From Burkholderiales bacterium Ga0077543 (GTDB taxonomy: Bacteria > Pseudomonadota > Gammaproteobacteria > Burkholderiales > Burkholderiaceae_C), in the NCBI GenBank assembly GCA_001464055.1, contig LNET01000017.1, forward strand, positions 16,784 to 80,783: a stretch of 64,000 nt of DNA. Reading direction: 5' to 3'. The notes beneath the pieces were generated by a model. It saw only the letters and a program-made list of their open reading frames with translations, had not been told where the DNA came from and searched no databases. This document shows positions 26,641 through 34,470 of the stretch, in pieces. Positions within the stretch are counted from its first letter, which is position 1. Every line of letters starts with the position of its first letter. A program made the position numbers and the translations under genes.

Positions 26641-28029
26641 TCAACGGGCCTCGTTCAGCGACAGCACGACGTCGATGCGGCGGTTCCGCTCGCGGCCTTC
26701 GGGCGTGTTGTTCGGCGCCAGCGGCTCGGTATCGGCGCGGCCGGCCGCAGCAAAACGTTCGGGCTGGCCGGCAGCCGTGGCAAGCAGGGCACGAGCGGCC
26801 TCGGCGCGGGCGGTGGACAGCTGGAAATTGGACGGGAACTTCACCGTGCGAATGGGTTGGTTGTCGGTGTGGCCGGCCACCATGACGCGGCCGGGTTCGA
26901 GCTTCAGGGCTTCGCCGATGCGGGCCAGCAGCGCCGGGTAACGCGGCTGGAGGTCGGCGCTGCCCGATGCAAACATGCCGCGGCCCAGGATGCGCACCAC
27001 GACCCGCTGGGCGTCGCCCTCGACAACCACCAGGCCTTCTCGGATCTCGGGTTCGAGAAAGGCACGGAACTTCTGCAGCGGGCTGTCGGTCACCGGCGCA
27101 GCGGCTGGCGCCACCGGCGCGGCAGCGCGTTCGATCGGCGGTGGCGCGGTGGGCGGCAGGGCCATCAGCCGCTGCTGCAGCGCGTCGCCGCGGTCGTTGA
27201 CAGTATGCGAGGCGAACACGTAGCCGAAGGCCAGCAGGCTGATCGCCACCGCCGCCGCCACCCAGGGCGGCACGCTGCGCGGCGGCCCGCGATGCGGCGC
27301 GTCGACGCCGCGCCAGCTGGGCGAGAGTTCACGTTCCCAGTTGCCACCCATCTGGGCCAGCAGCTTGTACAGGCCCTCGCGGATGCGTTCGAGCTCGGCG
27401 CTGCCGCGGCTGTCGAGCCGGTAGCGGCCGCGAAAGCCCAGCGACAGGCACATGTAGCAGATCTCCAGCGCCGGCTGGTAGCGGCCGGGCTCCTTCTGCA
27501 TGCCGTTGAGTAGGTCGAAAAAACGCTCGCCGCTGCGCACGTCCTGGTGGAAGGTGGAGCTGAGCGTGCGCGAACCCCAGCTGCTGGCCTGGCCCCAGGG
27601 CGTGGACAAGGCGGTGTCGTCGAGTGCAGCGCACAGCGCGTAGTGGCCGGCGCGCAGCTGGTCGTCGGGCACCCGCGCGGCGCGGCATTCGGTCTCGAAG
27701 GCCTGCAGCGCACGCATCGCGCTTTCGCGCAGTTCTTCGGCACTGCGCACCTGCGCGCCCTGGCCGCTGGCACCGATGCGCCCCAGCAGGTCCAGCAGTG
27801 GCCCGGCTGCAGCCACCATGGGCGAACGGCCCACCTTCGGCAAGGCTTCGGCTTCACCGGCCAGCCGCGCCGGCGCGGCAGCAGCGCGCTGCGGCATGGC
27901 TTGCACACCTGCACCCGCCATGGCCGCAGGCCCCTGCGTCGCCGCGGGTGGGGTGGGCGTCAGGCCACCCGGTCCGCGCAGGATGGTGCGGTCGCTGTCG
28001 TCCGGTTCGCTGAAGGGGTTGTCGCTCAT
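26641..28029 (-). CDS. tssL: T6SS membrane complex protein TssL (DotU) with OmpA-like domain
   Basis: A 462-aa protein starting at the ATG at 28029. The N-terminal tail contains SDRTILRG with Thr15 close to the start. The DotU domain follows (about 75-235: SQLRAGHYALCAALDDTALS is the core), then one membrane helix (about 253-270) and a periplasmic OmpA/MotB domain with VMVAGHTDNQPI and AEAARALL (about 330-462). The Thr position recalls Agrobacterium TssL, whose N-terminal Thr is phosphorylated and read by the FHA protein. The ATG overlaps the stop of tssK (ATGA). Confidence 0.94.
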   Translation of the reverse strand: MSDNPFSEPDDSDRTILRGPGGLTPTPPAATQGPAAMAGAGVQAMPQRAAAAPARLAGEAEALPKVGRSPMVAAAGPLLDLLGRIGASGQGAQVRSAEELRESAMRALQAFETECRAARVPDDQLRAGHYALCAALDDTALSTPWGQASSWGSRTLSSTFHQDVRSGERFFDLLNGMQKEPGRYQPALEICYMCLSLGFRGRYRLDSRGSAELERIREGLYKLLAQMGGNWERELSPSWRGVDAPHRGPPRSVPPWVAAAVAISLLAFGYVFASHTVNDRGDALQQRLMALPPTAPPPIERAAAPVAPAAAPVTDSPLQKFRAFLEPEIREGLVVVEGDAQRVVVRILGRGMFASGSADLQPRYPALLARIGEALKLEPGRVMVAGHTDNQPIRTVKFPSNFQLSTARAEAARALLATAAGQPERFAAAGRADTEPLAPNNTPEGRERNRRIDVVLSLNEAR

Positions 28030-29366
28030 GCGCGGATGGCCCACATCTCGATGCTGAGGTTCGGGAACTCGTCGGACACGTGGATGCCGAAGCCACCCGA
28101 ATTACCCATCTGCTGCCAGTGCGGGCTGCCACGGTCCAGCTCGAAATAGGCAGCGCTGGCCTGGAAGGGAATCTGCCGCGGCGCCACCGGCAAGGGCCGC
28201 ACCCCGATGCCCGGCAGGGACACGTTGACGAGTTCGCGGATGTGTTCGACCGCGCCGATCTTGACCTTGTTCGGAAACACCCGGCGCAGCTGGTCGCCGG
28301 GCACGTCGGCCGACACCGCCAGCACGAACTGGCTGGTGCGCAGCAGATTGCGGTCGGACAGCGGGCCGACCCGGATGCCGAACTTCGGCTCCTGCAGAGG
28401 AATGGCCACGGCCGTGGTCTCGAGCACGGCCGACAGCGAACGCCGCAGGTCGGCCACCACGGGTGCAAAGCTGCGCTGCAGGTCGTCGTGCCGGTAGGCC
28501 GGGTAGACCGGCGCGCGCTTGTCGGGGGCGGTGAAGGTGGCCAGCTCGCCAGCCAACTGCACCAGTGCAGCGAACAGGCTTTCGGGGTGCACGTTGCCGG
28601 CGTCGGCCCAGTGCGCCATCAGCGGTTGCCAGCGGTTGACGGTCTGCAGCAGCAGGAAGTCGGCGATGTCGGCCACACCCCGCGCGCCGGGCTGACCCAG
28701 ACGCCCGGCCAGCACTTCGGCGCGCTGGCCCAGCATGCCCACCAGTTCGGCCGTCAGGTTGGCCAGCGAGCCCACCGCCGATATGCGCAGGCAGGGCGGG
28801 ATGTAACGTTCGTCGAGCACGACGCGGCGGTCGGACTGCACTTCGACCACGCGCGCCAGCCCCAGCCGCGAAAAGCCAGCGAGTTCGCCGGTTTCGAGCA
28901 GGTAGCGCAGTCGCAGCCGGCCTACGGCCAGTTCGGCGGCGATGGTGCTTTCGGAATGGGTGTCGAAGGCGTCGAAGGAGCGCAGCAGGTAGCGCGCACG
29001 CGGGTCTTCCGGACCGCCCGCGGCCGAGGTGACTTCGGGGTTGCCGTCCTGGTGCAGGGCCAGGCCCAGGTAGATGACGGCGTTGCGGGTGCCTTCGGGC
29101 AGGTCCAGCGGCAGCGGCGCGTCGGCGCCCCCTGGAATCGAGAAGGGCGTGCCGTCCTCGAGCACGCCCGCAGCCGACGACAAGGCAAAGCGGCCGGCGG
29201 CCAGCAGGTCGCGGTCGATCGACAGTTCCGTCAGGCCCCAGGGGTGCGGACGCAGGGGCGCGGCGCGTGCCTGCAATTGGCTGGCGGTGTGCCGGTCCTG
29301 CTGCTGGTAATGCTGGGCGCGCAGGAACATGCCTTCCTGCCAAACCACCTTGTCATGCCAGAACAT
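28026..29366 (-). CDS. tssK: T6SS baseplate protein TssK
   Basis: A 446-aa protein with the standard TssK beginning MFWHDKVVWQEGMFLRAQHY and the typical length. TssK trimers join the baseplate to the TssLM membrane complex. The internal segment RAEVLAGRLGQPG and the C-terminal FPNLSIEMWAIRA are as in the family. It overlaps tssL by 4 bases and follows the FHA gene by 45 bases. Confidence 0.95.
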   Translation of the reverse strand: MFWHDKVVWQEGMFLRAQHYQQQDRHTASQLQARAAPLRPHPWGLTELSIDRDLLAAGRFALSSAAGVLEDGTPFSIPGGADAPLPLDLPEGTRNAVIYLGLALHQDGNPEVTSAAGGPEDPRARYLLRSFDAFDTHSESTIAAELAVGRLRLRYLLETGELAGFSRLGLARVVEVQSDRRVVLDERYIPPCLRISAVGSLANLTAELVGMLGQRAEVLAGRLGQPGARGVADIADFLLLQTVNRWQPLMAHWADAGNVHPESLFAALVQLAGELATFTAPDKRAPVYPAYRHDDLQRSFAPVVADLRRSLSAVLETTAVAIPLQEPKFGIRVGPLSDRNLLRTSQFVLAVSADVPGDQLRRVFPNKVKIGAVEHIRELVNVSLPGIGVRPLPVAPRQIPFQASAAYFELDRGSPHWQQMGNSGGFGIHVSDEFPNLSIEMWAIRA

Positions 29367-29411
29367 TCGGCTCCTTCATGTGCGTGTCACCAGCGCACTG
29401 GCGCTGGGTTT

Positions 29412-30812
29412 TCAAGGCTTCTTCATGTCGCTGGCGGCCTGCTCGTAGGCCCGGGCGAACGCCGTACCAAAGGCGCTTTCGAAATCGTCTTCGAACTGCT
29501 CGAGCAGCTTGGCATGGCGGCGCTTGTAGGCTTCCCAGAGGCGTTTTTCGCGGGCACCGGGCAGCAGCCCGCCACCACTGTCCTCAGACTCGAGTCTCTC
29601 CGGATCGAACTGCTGCAGCAAGGCCTTTGCTGCCGCCTGCGTGGCTGCCAGCGTGGCCACCTGATGCAGGGTGAGGTCGTCGATGGACTCGCGCACCGCG
29701 CGCACGGCCGAGGTGCGGGGGTCGAGCAGCGCAGCCAGCGCATATTCGTCACTGGCGGCGAACTTCAGCGGGTTGTTGTCGGTCTGGCGCAGCATCGTCT
29801 GCTCGATGCGGAATTCGCGCTTCACCTGGCCCCGCGCGATCAGCAGGGCGCGCATGCCGGAGACCACGGCGCGCAAAAGCGCACCGGCGTTGCGCAGTGC
29901 TGCTTCGGGGTCGGCCGCAGCGCGCGACACCAGTTCTGGCGCGAGTTCGCCACCGGCGAGCAAGGCCGCCAGCGAAGCCGCCGGGTCGCCAGGCGTGGCA
30001 GGCGCTGCCGGCACTGGCATGGCGGGGCGAACGGGCACCGGGGTCAGCGGCGCTGACTCTGAAGAGCCGAAGATCGCGGCAAACGGGTCGGATGCGGGCG
30101 CTGGTGCTGGTACGGGTGCGGGTGTTGCCTGGAAGGCCGCACGCGGCGCTTCAGACGTTGCGGGCACCGCCAGCGGCGGCGGCGGCACCGGCGGGGCTGC
30201 AGGTGGGGCGCCCACGGCATACCAGTCGGCGGGAATGATCGACTTGTCGGCTGGCGCGGCGACCACCGGAAAGAACGCGTCGCTGCTGGCGGCTGCATGA
30301 TCCGGCAAGGTCGAGACCGGAAGCGGCCCCGGCGTGGCCAGACCCGGCCGCGCACCGAAGCCGTAGCCGGCTTCCAGGGGCAGCGGATCGTCCAGGCCCG
30401 GCAGGCGTGCTGCCGAAAAACCCGGGCGTTCGATCTCGCCGAACGGGCTGATGACGGCCGGCGGCGGCACCGGGTCGCTGGGAACGAAGACCGCCTCGTC
30501 GACGCGCACCTCGATCTCGTAGTCGCCCAGGCGCAAGCGGTCGCCATCGCGCAGCGCCTGCGTCATCTCGCGTCCGATGGGGGCGCTGGCGAAATTGACG
30601 AAGGTGCCATTGCCCGACAAATCACGCACCTGCCAGGCGCCGCCCAGGAAGGTCACGGTGCAATGCTTGCGCGACAGCGAACGCAGCGGGTCGGGCAGCG
30701 GCCAGTCGCATTCGGCGCCGCGTCCGATGGTGATTTCGCCGCCCGTCAGGCGACGGTGCTCGCCGGGCGCGGAACTCGGGCTTCTCAGGATGGTGAGCGT
30801 GAGCGTGGCCAT
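29412..30812 (-). CDS. T6SS-associated FHA-domain protein (TagH/Fha)
   Basis: A 466-aa protein. The N-terminal FHA domain (about 8-100) has the phosphothreonine-binding motifs TIGRGAECDW, SLSRKHCTV and DLSGNGTFVN. A long Pro/Ala-rich linker (about 110-270) is followed by the C-terminal TagH domain with ALNRGALLRAVV-like helices (NAGALLRAVVSGMRALLIAR) and FGTAFARAYEQA. FHA proteins turn kinase signalling into T6SS assembly by binding phospho-Thr. Three Ser/Thr kinases and a PP2C phosphatase domain in this window provide the rest of that pathway, and Thr15 of TssL is a candidate ligand. Confidence 0.92.
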   Translation of the reverse strand: MATLTLTILRSPSSAPGEHRRLTGGEITIGRGAECDWPLPDPLRSLSRKHCTVTFLGGAWQVRDLSGNGTFVNFASAPIGREMTQALRDGDRLRLGDYEIEVRVDEAVFVPSDPVPPPAVISPFGEIERPGFSAARLPGLDDPLPLEAGYGFGARPGLATPGPLPVSTLPDHAAASSDAFFPVVAAPADKSIIPADWYAVGAPPAAPPVPPPPLAVPATSEAPRAAFQATPAPVPAPAPASDPFAAIFGSSESAPLTPVPVRPAMPVPAAPATPGDPAASLAALLAGGELAPELVSRAAADPEAALRNAGALLRAVVSGMRALLIARGQVKREFRIEQTMLRQTDNNPLKFAASDEYALAALLDPRTSAVRAVRESIDDLTLHQVATLAATQAAAKALLQQFDPERLESEDSGGGLLPGAREKRLWEAYKRRHAKLLEQFEDDFESAFGTAFARAYEQAASDMKKP

Positions 30813-30884
30813 GGGTGCAGGACGGAGGTCTCAGCGCAGGAGTATCGCCGCTGCATCCGCAGCCCTGCACTGCAAAGTCGGCAT

Positions 30885-31184
30885 TCAGCCGCCAATCAGC
30901 ACGGTCGGAAAGCCTACGACGATGGTGCCACCGTGGCCGCAGGTGTCGCCCAGGCGAGCCGCCGGCAGGCTGCCTACCAGCACCGTGGCGCTGCCTTTGG
31001 CGATGACGTCGGGCGGACCGACGCAGGTGCACATGTCGGTGGCCCGCGCCTGCGGCAAGGAACCCGTCATCACCGTGGGCAAGCCCTTGATGATGGGCCC
31101 GCCGACGTGGGGAATGGGCGGCACGCCTGGCGTTTGCATCGGGCACACGTGCATGTCGGACAGGCGGGCGGCAGGTTGACCCAT
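30885..31184 (-). CDS. PAAR-domain protein (VgrG spike tip)
   Basis: A 99-aa single-domain PAAR protein (MGQPAARLSDMHVCPMQTPG, IPHVGGPII and TVLVGSLPAARLGD) that contains the Cys and His residues which bind zinc at the tip. It has no C-terminal extension, so it carries no toxin itself. It probably caps the VgrG encoded two genes upstream. It starts one base after the stop of the 198-aa gene upstream. Confidence 0.93.
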   Translation of the reverse strand: MGQPAARLSDMHVCPMQTPGVPPIPHVGGPIIKGLPTVMTGSLPQARATDMCTCVGPPDVIAKGSATVLVGSLPAARLGDTCGHGGTIVVGFPTVLIGG

Positions 31185-31185
31185 T

Positions 31186-31782
31186 TCAGCTCTCCTCCAG
31201 CGGGATGCGGCCGGCGCCGCCGTTGGCTATGTCGACGGCGGCTTCGAGGAAACGGCCGAGCCGCGCGGGGGATCGCTCGGGCCGGCCACGCACCGAGGCC
31301 AGCACGATGGCGCCGCTGACAGCCAGCCCCGTCAGGTGATCGCCCGGCGGCACGACCGGCTGACCGGCGGGCGCCATGCTGCCGCCGCTCCAGAAGGCGC
31401 CGGTGGCGGCCCAGGCCTCCGGGCTGCGGAACTCGGTTTTTTCGGCGGCACTCCAGGCGGCACGACGCAGCCCGTCGTCGGCCGGCTTGCGCACCCAGGC
31501 TTCTGCCGCGAGGCGGGCGTTGCCGTCGGCTGCCGACAGGCCGGGGTCGGGCACCGCGGCCGCGCACATGCAGGCCCACCAGACGGCTTCGCGCTTGGGC
31601 AGGGCGTGGGCGCACAGGCGGGCTGCTTCGTTCAGCAGGCCCTTGGCCTGCAGCAGGGCCAGCGCTTGCGCAGCGGTCTGGGCGCTGGCCAGCAGGGCCG
31701 CGGCCGCGGGCTCGAGTTCGAGCCTGGGCAGCAGGGGCGCCAGCGGAGTGGCGAGTTTGGGCAGCGGGTTGGTCACGGTCAA
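31186..31782 (-). CDS. T6SS-associated protein of unknown function (DUF6931-like)
   Basis: A 198-aa helical protein between vgrG and paar. The likely start is the TTG at 31782, overlapping the vgrG stop (TTGA), or a GTG two codons later. Features are an Ala/Leu-rich N-terminal half (LLQAKGLLNEAARLCAHAL), REAVWWACMCAAAVPD and a WSAAEKTEFRSPEAWAATG segment. It matches, from memory, a T6SS-linked family found between VgrG and PAAR genes. It could be an adaptor that loads PAAR or effectors onto VgrG, but this is inferred from position only. A longer in-frame start further upstream lies wholly inside vgrG. Confidence 0.7.
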   Translation of the reverse strand: MTVTNPLPKLATPLAPLLPRLELEPAAAALLASAQTAAQALALLQAKGLLNEAARLCAHALPKREAVWWACMCAAAVPDPGLSAADGNARLAAEAWVRKPADDGLRRAAWSAAEKTEFRSPEAWAATGAFWSGGSMAPAGQPVVPPGDHLTGLAVSGAIVLASVRGRPERSPARLGRFLEAAVDIANGGAGRIPLEES

Positions 31783-33740
31783 TTGATCATCACCAAGCCG
31801 CCCTTGAGAGTCATCATGGCCTGGGCTTCTTCCTTGATGAGGGCGCCTTTGGTGGAGTGCAGGGCCTGGGCTTCCTCGGTGATCGTGGTGCCCTTGATCG
31901 TGATGCCCGACTGGCTGAGCTCGATGGTGCTCTGGCCCACCTTCAAGGTGATCTTCTGCATGGCTTCCATGGTGATGCTGCCCATGTCGCACTTCACCGT
32001 GACGTCGCCCATCTTGATGATGTGGGCCTCATTACCCTGCTCGATGGTCTTGGTGTCGTTGCCGGTCTTGACCGTGGCGGTTCGGTGACCCTGTTCGACC
32101 GTCAGCGTGTCGTCGGCTTCCTTGACGGTGACCGTGCGCGCGTTCTTGATGATCTCGATCTGGTCGTGATCGATGGTGCGTTTTTCGTCGTTCTCGACTT
32201 CGACGGTGAGGTCCTTCTGCGCATGCAGCAAGACCTCCTCGTGGTCCTTCTTGTCCTCGAAGCGGAAGACGTTGGCGTCTTCCGCGCTGTCGGACTTGTA
32301 GCTGCGCGTCATGATGCCGCTTTGTGCCCGGTTCGTGCCGGGCAGGAAGGGCGGCTTGGCGTCCTTGCCGTAGACCGAGCCGACGACGACCGGGCGGTCG
32401 GGGTCGCCGTCCAGGAAGGCCACCAGCACTTCGTCGCCCATGCGCGGCAGGAACCAGGTACCGCCCCAGGCGCCGGCAGCCGCCTGTGCCACGCGCACCC
32501 AGCATGACGAAGCATCGGTCGTCACGCCCGCATGGTCCCATCGGAACTTGATCTTGATGCGGCCGAACTCGTCGACGTGGATCTTTTCGCCCGAAGGGCC
32601 GGTGACGGTGGCCGAATACATGCCGGCCATGACCGGCCGGGCGTGCCGCGGCTGGGGCATCCAGGTGCGGCTGGCCAAGGCCAGACGCAGGGAATTGCCA
32701 TAGCTCTCGGTGCCACCAGCGCCCGAACTCAGGCTCGAGAAATCTTCGGCGCGGTGATCCACCGCGGTGATGACGTACATGGCACTCTGCGAGCTGTCGT
32801 CTTCAGCCCGGACCTCGACCGAGGTGCGCAGACCCGCGGCAAAGCGCGGGTCGATGCCGGCTGCGGTGAACTCCTCGGAAGCCGTCTCACGTTCGCCCAT
32901 GGCCACGGCGGCGTTGTCCACGCCGGGGCGCGTGGCCATGCCACCGGGCCAGTGGAAAACCTTGCCAGGCGCCCACATCGCCGGTTCGTCGGCGTAGGCG
33001 CGCGTGCTGCTGTCCCTGGTCAGCACGACCGAGGGCTGGCTGCGTTCGCCGTCCATGTCCTGCAGGTTCACGGCCGCCGACCGGGCGTGGTGGGCAGACG
33101 CCCAATGGCTCAATTCGTCGAAATGCGTCGTTTCATCCTTGGCCACGACGCTGGCCACTTCGAAGGTCGGGAAACCGGGCGCCGTGGCGCTGACATGCAT
33201 GCGGTGTTCACCGTCGGTATGGCTGAAGTAGAAGGTCACCCCGTGCTCTTCGAGCAGGCGCGAGATGAATTGCAGGTCGGTCTCGTTGAACTGGGTGCAA
33301 TAGTCCATCGGCGACAGGGTGGGCAGGATGCCGCGCGTCGGCGCGGGCAAGGAATGCTCCGCCATCACGGCATCCACGATGTCCATCACCGTCTTCTGCT
33401 GGAAGATGCGGCAGTTCTGCCTCAGGCCCAGCCGCCACAAGCCCGGTACGGCCACCAGACGGTAGGCCATCAGGCCACCCGGTCCGGGACCGATGCGTTC
33501 GAACTCGCTCACCAGGCCGTGGAAACATCGTTTCTTGAACCCGCCGCCCATGCGCTGATTCACCGACACCATGATCGGCAGGGTGAGGAGGTCCCTGGGC
33601 TTGATGTGGCCGCTCGGAGACAACACTTCGACGTCGATGCGGTAGGGCAGCCCCAATTGCTCGGTCACCGCCAGGCGGGTTGCAGTCAAGGCGCCTTCAG
33701 CCAGAGGCGAGGTGATTTGCAGGAGTCTTGGAAGTTCCAT
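31779..33740 (-). CDS. tssI: T6SS spike protein VgrG (TssI)
   Basis: A 653-aa VgrG. The gp27-like part begins MELPRLLQITSPLAEGALTA. The OB-fold region is seen in GEKIHVDEFGRIKIKFRWD, then SSCWVRVAQAAAGAWGG and FLPRMGDEVLVAFLDGDPDRP. The C-terminal beta-helix carries repeated strand motifs (TIEQGNEAHIIKMGDVTVKC) and ends KGGLVMIN without a toxin domain. It forms the spike of the Hcp tube. Downstream come the small T6SS protein and PAAR genes; no cargo effector is evident. Confidence 0.94.
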   Translation of the reverse strand: MELPRLLQITSPLAEGALTATRLAVTEQLGLPYRIDVEVLSPSGHIKPRDLLTLPIMVSVNQRMGGGFKKRCFHGLVSEFERIGPGPGGLMAYRLVAVPGLWRLGLRQNCRIFQQKTVMDIVDAVMAEHSLPAPTRGILPTLSPMDYCTQFNETDLQFISRLLEEHGVTFYFSHTDGEHRMHVSATAPGFPTFEVASVVAKDETTHFDELSHWASAHHARSAAVNLQDMDGERSQPSVVLTRDSSTRAYADEPAMWAPGKVFHWPGGMATRPGVDNAAVAMGERETASEEFTAAGIDPRFAAGLRTSVEVRAEDDSSQSAMYVITAVDHRAEDFSSLSSGAGGTESYGNSLRLALASRTWMPQPRHARPVMAGMYSATVTGPSGEKIHVDEFGRIKIKFRWDHAGVTTDASSCWVRVAQAAAGAWGGTWFLPRMGDEVLVAFLDGDPDRPVVVGSVYGKDAKPPFLPGTNRAQSGIMTRSYKSDSAEDANVFRFEDKKDHEEVLLHAQKDLTVEVENDEKRTIDHDQIEIIKNARTVTVKEADDTLTVEQGHRTATVKTGNDTKTIEQGNEAHIIKMGDVTVKCDMGSITMEAMQKITLKVGQSTIELSQSGITIKGTTITEEAQALHSTKGALIKEEAQAMMTLKGGLVMIN

Positions 33741-33831
33741 GCCTTTTGTGGCCTCGCGCGACTGAACAGGTCTGTCGACGCCCGCGTGACGCCCAGAAGA
33801 GGCCAGGGAGCAGCCAACGTCGAAACAGAGG

Positions 33832-33861
33832 CGCCAGCCCGGCCCCAGGGCCGCGCTGGCG
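33832..33861 (-). terminator. Strong hairpin downstream of hcp
   Basis: CGCCAGC-C-CGGCCC, a 2-base gap, then GGGCCG-C-GCTGGCG form a 13-bp stem with one C-C mismatch. It lies 64-93 bases after the hcp stop and about 90 bases before vgrG. Only a short T-rich stretch follows on the minus strand, so it may be a partial terminator or an RNA-processing boundary. Confidence 0.6.
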
Positions 33862-33924
33862 TTGAAAGGGGAAAGCCTCGACCGCTGCGCGCAACTCGGG
33901 GCTGCGCCCAGCCGGCCGACGGCG

Positions 33925-34404
33925 TCAGCCTTCCTTGGCCGTCGTCAGATCGTAAATGTAGTGACCGGTGGTCTCGGGACTCAGTTCGTCGTTGACCTTG
34001 ATGTACTCGCTGTCGAACTTGGTGAAGTTCAGCGAGAGGCTTTCCGAAGGACGGTCGCCGCCACTGCTGATGCTGTACCCGCTGACCATGGTGCCGCTCA
34101 GGATGTACTTCTGGAATGCCTGGTGCGTGCCAGGACCGTCGGTGCGGGTGATGTCGATCTTGACATCGACGCCCTCGCCGCCGATGGCCTCCTTCAGCGC
34201 CATCGGCGAGAAGGCGTCCATGGTCTTGGTCACGGTGATTTCCGACACGCTCGGCGCACTGGCCTCACGCTTGGACGCGCCGCCCACGCCCGCGCTGATG
34301 CCACGTCCGATACCCCACTGCATCGAAGTCAATTCGATCCAGCCGGCGTACCCTTCTGCAGTGACCTCGCCCGCGAGATCACCATACTTCATAAAAATTG
34401 CCAT
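33925..34404 (-). CDS. tssD: T6SS inner tube protein Hcp (TssD)
   Basis: A 159-aa Hcp of typical length (MAIFMKYGDLAGEVTAEGY, then FQKYILSGTMVSGYSISSGG and SLNFTKFDSEYI). Hexamers stack to form the tube inside the TssBC sheath. GAGGCGATC before the ATG gives a good ribosome-binding site. The gene is bracketed by two strong hairpins, which suggests that its mRNA is separated from the neighbouring tssH and vgrG transcripts, in keeping with the high Hcp amounts required. Confidence 0.95.
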   Translation of the reverse strand: MAIFMKYGDLAGEVTAEGYAGWIELTSMQWGIGRGISAGVGGASKREASAPSVSEITVTKTMDAFSPMALKEAIGGEGVDVKIDITRTDGPGTHQAFQKYILSGTMVSGYSISSGGDRPSESLSLNFTKFDSEYIKVNDELSPETTGHYIYDLTTAKEG

Positions 34405-34433
34405 GATCGCCTCAACCTTTCAAATTTACCGAG

Positions 34434-34470
34434 ATGTCCCCGCTCATCACATGCTCGGCCGCGGGGACGT
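34434..34470 (-). terminator. Hairpin directly after tssH and upstream of hcp
   Basis: ATGTCCCCGC and GCGGGGACGT form a 10-bp stem (one G-T wobble) around a 17-base loop. It starts immediately at the tssH stop and ends 30 bases before the hcp ATG. It can serve as a terminator or attenuator for tssH and as a 5-prime stabiliser for hcp mRNA. Confidence 0.55.
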
